The notes below the pieces were generated by a model. It did not search any database. It was not told the origin of the DNA and saw only the letters and a program-made list of their open reading frames with translations. The position numbers and the translations under genes are program-made. A stretch of 64,000 nucleotides of DNA from Flavobacterium notoginsengisoli (GTDB lineage Bacteria; Bacteroidota; Bacteroidia; Flavobacteriales; Flavobacteriaceae), in the NCBI RefSeq assembly GCF_014207905.1, contig NZ_JACHLB010000005.1:62001-126000 (forward strand). The letters run 5' to 3'. Shown here in pieces: positions 58,859 through 64,000 of the stretch. The stretch's first letter is position 1. The number at the start of each line of letters is the position of its first letter.

Positions 58859-59830
58859 TTATTCTTCTCTATCAGAATCAGAAAGTACTTTTTCTTCTCC
58901 AAATTTTAGTGAAACCAAAACTCCAACTAAAAGAGATAAAGCGATAAAACCTAAAGAAGCCCATTCTGGTACTTGAATCCAATCGTGAAGTAGCATTTTT
59001 AATCCAACGAAAGCTAAAATCGCTACTAAGCTGTATTCTAAATAACTGAATTTTGCCAACATATTTGCTAAGAAGAAATACATAGAACGTAGTCCTAAAA
59101 TGGCAAAAATATTAGAGCTAAATACTAAAAATGGATCTTTAGTAATCGCCAAAATCGCAGGAACACTATCTACGGCAAACAGAACATCCATAACTTCAAT
59201 AACTATTAAAGCTACGAATAAAGGAGTTGCTGCTTTTTTTGCTGTTTTGGTTGGAATGAAAAATTTCTCACCATCCATTTCAGAGGTAATCGGAATAACT
59301 TTTCCTAATGTTTTGTATACGAAAGAATCCTTCGGGTGAAAATCTTCGTCTTCGCCGGAGAACAACATTTTTGCTGCAGTAAAAAGTAAAAACAATCCGA
59401 AGATATAAGTTGTCCAAGCAAATTTATTGATTAGCATTACCCCGAAGAAAATCATTAATCCACGGAAAACGATCGCACCTAAAATTCCCCAAAACAAAAC
59501 ACGGTGTTGGTATTTTTGCGGAATTTTAAACGATGCAAAAATAATGGCAATCACAAAAATGTTATCTACACTTAAAGAAAGCTCGATTAAGTAACCTGTT
59601 ATAAACTTCATAGAAGCAACTGCAGGTTTTAAGTTGTCTGGATTGGCAATATAATCTGTGGTGTAAAGCCAATAAATTACTCCAGAAAAAAGGAAAGATA
59701 AAGTAACCCAAATTAGAGTCCACTTACTGGCTTCTTTTGTGCTAATGATGTGTGGCGTTTTGTTAAATACACCAAGATCTAAAGCAAGAATAAAAACTAC
59801 AGCAAGTAAAAATAGGGACCAGACTATCAT
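58859..59830 (-). CDS. TerC-family membrane protein
   Basis: Integral membrane protein of 323 aa with about nine helices. Motifs of TerC/Alx: LALDLGVFNK, TGYLIELSLSVDNIFVIAIIF, VLFWGILGAIVFRGLMIFFG, and VALIVIEVMDVLFAVDSVPAILAITKDPFLVFSSNIFAILGLRSMYF. The acidic residues in the membrane phrases (DN, E..D, DS) are the expected metal-binding ones; the family exports Mn2+ in some species and is associated with tellurite response in others. Confidence 0.92.
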   Translation of the reverse strand: MIVWSLFLLAVVFILALDLGVFNKTPHIISTKEASKWTLIWVTLSFLFSGVIYWLYTTDYIANPDNLKPAVASMKFITGYLIELSLSVDNIFVIAIIFASFKIPQKYQHRVLFWGILGAIVFRGLMIFFGVMLINKFAWTTYIFGLFLLFTAAKMLFSGEDEDFHPKDSFVYKTLGKVIPITSEMDGEKFFIPTKTAKKAATPLFVALIVIEVMDVLFAVDSVPAILAITKDPFLVFSSNIFAILGLRSMYFFLANMLAKFSYLEYSLVAILAFVGLKMLLHDWIQVPEWASLGFIALSLLVGVLVSLKFGEEKVLSDSDREE

Positions 59831-59987
59831 AATGATTTTTTTAAATGATATACAAAGATAAGTTTTGAACTTTAACTTAAAAATTAAATTTAACTTTAAA
59901 ATTAAGTAATATTTGTTAACTGTGAAGTGTTGATTGTTATATAGTTATAAGGTTTTTTGTTGCTTTTTGCTTGATGTGTCTTTATTT

Positions 59988-60009
59988 AAACTGGACTTCA
60001 GCCCAGTTT
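59988..60009. repeat. Palindrome AAACTGG...CCAGTTT
   Basis: AACTGGACTTCAGCCCAGTT; related to CTGGACTGAAGTCCAG at 10792. Confidence 0.6.
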
Positions 60010-60030
60010 AAATATGTTGGAGTTTAAAAA

Positions 60031-60059
60031 AAAATGCCAACAAATAATGTTGGCATTTT
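60031..60059 (-). terminator. Intrinsic terminator of the GSII gene
   Basis: AAAATGCCAACA-AATAA-TGTTGGCATTTT and T-run on the minus strand. Confidence 0.85.
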
Positions 60060-60082
60060 TAGAATATAATTTAAGCTTTGAA

Positions 60083-61099
60083 TTATAGCGCTGAGTTAAC
60101 AGTTTTGATAATTCTAGCAGCAATTTTGTATGGGTCTCCGTTAGAAGCTGGTCTTCTGTCTTCCAACCATCCTTTCCATCCTTTTTGAACAGTCATTAAA
60201 GGAATTCTGATAGAACATCCTCTATCTGAAACTCCATAAGAGAAATCGTGGATAGAAGCAGTTTCGTGTTTACCAGTTAAACGTTGGTCATTGTAAGCTC
60301 CGTAAACTGCGATGTGCTCAGCAGTAACAGGACGGAAAGCTTCACAGATTCTTTCGTAAGTTGCTTGATCTCCACATGTTCTTAATACAGTGTTAGAGAA
60401 GTTAGCGTGCATTCCAGAACCATTCCAGTCTGTATCTCCTAGAGGTTTTGGGTGATATTCAATATAGTAACCATATTTCTCAGTCAAACGGTCTAATAGG
60501 TAACGAGCAACCCAGATTTCGTCTCCAGCTTTTTTAGCACCTTTAGCGAATAATTGGAATTCCCATTGTCCACAAGCAACCTCTTGGTTGATTCCTTCGA
60601 AGTTGATTCCAGCAGCGATACATAAATCAGCGTGCTCTTCAACTAATTTTCTTCCGTGTGTATTTTTTCCACCTACTGAACAGTAGTACATCCCTTGTGG
60701 AGCAGGGTATCCTCCAACTGGGAAACCAAGTGGAAGTTGAGTTTTAGTATCCATGATGAAATACTCTTGTTCGAAACCAAACCAAAAATCATCATTATCA
60801 TCATCAATTGTAGCTCTACCGTTAGAAGGGTGCGGAGTACCGTCAGCATACATAACTTCAGACATTACTAACCATCCGTTGATACGAGTTGGATCTGGAT
60901 AAATTGCAACAGGTACTAAAAGACAGTCAGAAGAACCACCTTCAGCTTGTTTAGTTGACGAACCATCAAATGACCAGTTTCCAAGTTCTTCTAATGTTCC
61001 TTTGAAGTTTTCGTGCTCTTCAACTTTAGTTTTACTTCTAAGATTTTGAGTTGGTTCATATCCATCTAACCAAATGTACTCTAACTTAATTTTAGCCAT
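60083..61099 (-). CDS. Glutamine synthetase, type II (beta-grasp, eukaryote-like)
   Basis: Enzyme of 338 aa that makes glutamine from glutamate and ammonia with ATP. It is of the GSII/GlnII type, shorter than the bacterial GSI. Motifs: GNWSFDGSSTKQAEGGSSDCLLVPVAIYPDP, FGFEQEYFIMD (metal Glu), VGGKNTHGRKLVEEH, INQEVACGQWEFQL and GSGMHANFS. The ATG at 61099 is used; an upstream TTG/ATG reading adds a basic extension. Divergent from the GSIII gene at 61529. Confidence 0.92.
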   Translation of the reverse strand: MAKIKLEYIWLDGYEPTQNLRSKTKVEEHENFKGTLEELGNWSFDGSSTKQAEGGSSDCLLVPVAIYPDPTRINGWLVMSEVMYADGTPHPSNGRATIDDDNDDFWFGFEQEYFIMDTKTQLPLGFPVGGYPAPQGMYYCSVGGKNTHGRKLVEEHADLCIAAGINFEGINQEVACGQWEFQLFAKGAKKAGDEIWVARYLLDRLTEKYGYYIEYHPKPLGDTDWNGSGMHANFSNTVLRTCGDQATYERICEAFRPVTAEHIAVYGAYNDQRLTGKHETASIHDFSYGVSDRGCSIRIPLMTVQKGWKGWLEDRRPASNGDPYKIAARIIKTVNSAL

Positions 61100-61528
61100 A
61101 ATAATATAAATTAATTTTTTTGTTTTTTTTCGTTGGGTCAAATATAGATTTATTTTTTTAGTCCTAAAAATTAGGGGGCTATTTTGTTTAGCGAAGTATT
61201 ATTTTTTGGATAAGCGCAATTTTGGTAGGGGTATATTTTAAAAAAAGCAATTTTAGTTAGGTTAAAAAAATAAATTCGTAATAATTACGGCACTTTTTTG
61301 AGTTTCTGAGTTAAGGAATTATGAAAAAATGTTTATTTAATCAATATTACCGCACAGTTTTGTTATATTTCTTTGCTTTGAATTCATTATTCTTCGAAAA
61401 AAGCATTTTCTGTTGAAAAATCATTGACTAATTTTCTATAATTTATATTCAGTTCAGGCGGTTTTATTGTTTATATTTGTTCCTCATTTTTTTTAATGAA
61501 AATTATTACGAATTTAAAATATATAACC
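61100..61528. other. 429-bp divergent region between the two glutamine synthetase genes
   Basis: No gene. A -7 box for GSIII, TATATTTG, is at 61472-61479; a mirror box for GSII is CAAATATA at 61139-61146 on the plus strand. A short perfect palindrome CCTAA-AAA-TTAGG (61163-61175) lies in front of the GSII box. No known regulator site is recognised. Confidence 0.6.
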
Positions 61529-63718
61529 ATGTCAACATTACGTTTCCAAGCTTTACAAGAAGCTTCTAACAGAAAGCCGGTTCACTTTGAAGAAATTGAT
61601 AGAAAATCGAATCTTTTTGGCTCAAATGTATTTAATGAAAAAGCAATGAAGCAATATTTAACTTCAGATGCTTTAAAAGGAGTAAGAGATGCCATTCAAC
61701 ACGGAACTAAAATAGACAGAAAGCTGGCAGATTATATCGCCATGGGAATGAAAGAATGGGCTCTTGCAAAAGGAGTGACGCATTATACACACTGGTTTCA
61801 GCCACTTACAGGAACAACAGCAGAAAAACACGACGCTTTTTTTGACACTTCTTATGACGGAAGCGATCCTGTAGAAAAATTCGGTGGAGCGCAATTGGTA
61901 CAGCAAGAACCAGATGCATCGAGTTTTCCAAACGGTGGAATCAGAAATACATTTGAAGCAAGAGGTTATACTGCTTGGGACCCGACTTCGCCAGCCTTCA
62001 TATATGGTACAACTTTATGTATTCCGACAGTTTTTATTGCTTACACTGGTGAAGCTTTAGATAATAAAATACCTTTATTAAGAGCATTATCTGCAATTGA
62101 TGAAGCAGCGACAGAAGTTTGTAAATATTTTGATAAAAATGTAAAAAAGGTAACGGCAACTTTAGGATGGGAGCAAGAATATTTCTTGATTGATAAAGCC
62201 TTGGCAAATTCACGTCCTGATTTAATGATGACGGGAAGAACATTATTAGGACATACTTCTGCAAAAGGTCAGCAATTAGACGATCACTATTTCGGATCTA
62301 TCCCAACTCGTGCTCTTACTTATATGAGAGATTTAGAGCAAGAATGTATGTTGTTAGGAATTCCGGTAAAAACACGTCATAATGAAGTTGCACCAAATCA
62401 GTTTGAGTTGGCTCCGATTTTTGAAGAAACCAATTTAGCGGTGGATCATAACTCTTTATTAATGGATGTAATGCAGAGAGTTGCAGAACGCCATGACTTT
62501 AAAGTATTATTTCACGAAAAACCATTTAAAGGAGTAAACGGTTCAGGAAAACACAACAACTGGTCATTGGCAACAGATACGGGAGTTAATTTGCTAAGTC
62601 CAAGTAAAACGCCAATGAGCAATTTACAGTTTTTGACTTTCTTTATTAATACTATAAAAGCAGTTAACGATTATGAAACTTTATTAAGAGCTTCTATCGC
62701 GACTGCAAGTAACGATCATAGGTTAGGAGCAAATGAAGCGCCGCCAGCGATTATTTCTGTTTTCATCGGAGCACAATTATCAAAAGTTTTATTAGAATTA
62801 GAAAGTGTAACAACTGGAAAACTTTCTCCAGAAGAAAAAACAGATTTGAAATTAAATGTTGTTGGTAAAATTCCAGACGTATTATTAGATAATACAGACA
62901 GAAACAGAACTTCTCCATTTGCTTTTACAGGAAATAAATTTGAGTTTAGAGCAGTTGGATCAAATTCAAACTGTTCAAACGCGATGACAACTCTAAATGC
63001 GATCGTTGCAAAACAATTAATTGACTTTAAAAATGAAGTTGAGAATTTGATTGAGAATAAAGACATGAAAAAAGATGACGCAATCTTTAATGTCTTAAGA
63101 GAATACATCAAACAATCTAAAAAGATTCTTTTTGAAGGTGACGGTTATAGCGATGCTTGGGAAAAAGAAGCAGCAAAAAGAGGTTTGAGTAATTTCAAAA
63201 CAACTCCAGAAGCGATAAAAGCGAAAGTTTCAAAACAAGCTTTGGATTTATTTGCTGAATTAGGAATCTTTAATCACGTTGAGGCCGAAGCGCGTTACGA
63301 AATTGAATTAGAAGAATACACGAAAAAAATCCAGATTGAAGGCAGAGTTTTAGGAGATATTGCGAGAAATCATGTTATTCCGACTGCAATTCGTTATCAA
63401 AATACTTTAATTGAGAACGTAAAAGGATTAAAAGAAATTTTCGGAAAAGAATTTGAAACCATTGCAAAAGAACAAATTACTTTGATAAAAGAAATTTCTG
63501 GTCATATTGAAGGAATCAATACAAAAGTGTTGGCGATGACGAATGAAAGAAAAAAAGCCAATCAATTGACAGACGCCCAAAAAATGGCAGAAGCATATTG
63601 CAATAAAGTAAAACCTTATTTTGAAGATATCCGTAATCATTGTGATAAATTAGAATTATTGGTTGATGATGAAAGCTGGACATTAACGAAATACAGAGAA
63701 TTATTGTTTACTAAATAA
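61529..63718 (+). CDS. glnN: Glutamine synthetase, type III
   Basis: Enzyme of 729 aa, the large GSIII form typical of Bacteroidota. Motifs: KEWALAKGVTHYTHWFQPLTG, ATLGWEQEYFLID (metal Glu), KTRHNEVAPNQFELAPIFEE, GVNGSGKHNNWSL, RNRTSPFAFTGNKFEFRAVGS. The ATG at 61529 (MSTLRFQALQEASNRKP) gives the family's usual N-terminus; a start at 61496 adds MKIITNLKYIT. Its C-terminal 200 aa are helical, as usual for this form. Confidence 0.95.
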   Translation: MSTLRFQALQEASNRKPVHFEEIDRKSNLFGSNVFNEKAMKQYLTSDALKGVRDAIQHGTKIDRKLADYIAMGMKEWALAKGVTHYTHWFQPLTGTTAEKHDAFFDTSYDGSDPVEKFGGAQLVQQEPDASSFPNGGIRNTFEARGYTAWDPTSPAFIYGTTLCIPTVFIAYTGEALDNKIPLLRALSAIDEAATEVCKYFDKNVKKVTATLGWEQEYFLIDKALANSRPDLMMTGRTLLGHTSAKGQQLDDHYFGSIPTRALTYMRDLEQECMLLGIPVKTRHNEVAPNQFELAPIFEETNLAVDHNSLLMDVMQRVAERHDFKVLFHEKPFKGVNGSGKHNNWSLATDTGVNLLSPSKTPMSNLQFLTFFINTIKAVNDYETLLRASIATASNDHRLGANEAPPAIISVFIGAQLSKVLLELESVTTGKLSPEEKTDLKLNVVGKIPDVLLDNTDRNRTSPFAFTGNKFEFRAVGSNSNCSNAMTTLNAIVAKQLIDFKNEVENLIENKDMKKDDAIFNVLREYIKQSKKILFEGDGYSDAWEKEAAKRGLSNFKTTPEAIKAKVSKQALDLFAELGIFNHVEAEARYEIELEEYTKKIQIEGRVLGDIARNHVIPTAIRYQNTLIENVKGLKEIFGKEFETIAKEQITLIKEISGHIEGINTKVLAMTNERKKANQLTDAQKMAEAYCNKVKPYFEDIRNHCDKLELLVDDESWTLTKYRELLFTK

Positions 63719-63735
63719 TGCTAATAAATTTTCTA

Positions 63736-63764
63736 AAACCTGTCTTAATTGGACAGGTTTTTTT
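63736..63764 (+). terminator. Intrinsic terminator of glnN
   Basis: AAACCTGTC-TTAATTG-GACAGGTTT followed by a T-run. From 63765 to 64000 no gene or signal is seen. Confidence 0.85.
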
Positions 63765-64000
63765 ATGAATTAAAATTTAGAAGAAACAAAATAAGTAGTT
63801 TTATTCCTGTGAAATTATTTGAGAATAACTGTAATTTATCGAATTAATTTACACTTTATCGGAAAGAAGTAATTTTTTCTAAAAATATGTACTCTTAGTA
63901 TATCTGATTTTAAGGAAGTTTTATAATTTTAATCATCGAATTAAGAAAATAAATAAGAAATACCACAATAACCAACATAATTTAATCTGTGAAAAATCGG

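Overview
The window is a piece of an AT-rich Bacteroidota chromosome, most likely a Flavobacterium or close relative. The evidence is the TAnnTTTG-type -7 promoter boxes, the lack of strong Shine-Dalgarno sites, TonB-dependent receptors with carboxypeptidase-regulatory N-domains, a type IX secretion C-terminal domain, a beta-grasp type II and a type III glutamine synthetase side by side, and the dense, family-specific intergenic repeats. No tRNA, rRNA, CRISPR array, insertion sequence or prophage was seen.

Layout. 1-9.3 kb: an iron-uptake block on the minus strand, with three TonB-dependent siderophore-type receptors (one cut by the window edge), a DUF4198 protein and a PepSY membrane protein. 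Four of these genes carry the same 19-bp upstream motif, a candidate Fur operator. 9.5-10.7 kb: an MFS transporter. 10.9-22.4 kb: a long minus-strand run of small lipoproteins, membrane and secreted proteins, topoisomerase III (topB), and a signal-peptidase-I homologue that lacks both catalytic dyad residues. 22.5-25.1 kb: a small island of GC-rich palindromic repeats around a REP-associated tyrosine transposase (RAYT), with a gene broken by two frameshifts; a lone Sll1717-type P-loop ATPase follows. 27.5-30.5 kb: prfA and a DUF5723 outer-membrane-type protein. 30.9-37.4 kb: a minus-strand stress/envelope module (holin-like, YtxH, Lmo0937, beta-barrel, DUF4142, CHASE3-PAS histidine kinase, response regulator, AraC-type regulator, CsbD, Dps).

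37.7-45.4 kb: pyrF, a BtuF-like binding protein, catalase, purU, DUF4197, a GDSL-like lipoprotein. 45.6-52.7 kb: an L,D-transpeptidase, fused isobutyryl-CoA mutase (icmF), a type IX-secreted repeat protein. 52.7-57.1 kb: four small secreted paralogues, three of them in tandem ~0.9-1.0-kb units with matching terminators and promoters, next to an AraC regulator that shares their upstream element. 57.3-63.7 kb: an esterase, a lipoprotein, a TerC-family protein, and divergent glnA-type (GSII) and glnN-type (GSIII) glutamine synthetases.

The most notable signals are the RAYT/REP unit, the tandem secreted-protein array with its shared control element and its regulator, the dyad-less signal peptidase, the four-copy iron operator, and several families of short-period 3'-end repeats that build nested hairpins after stop codons.
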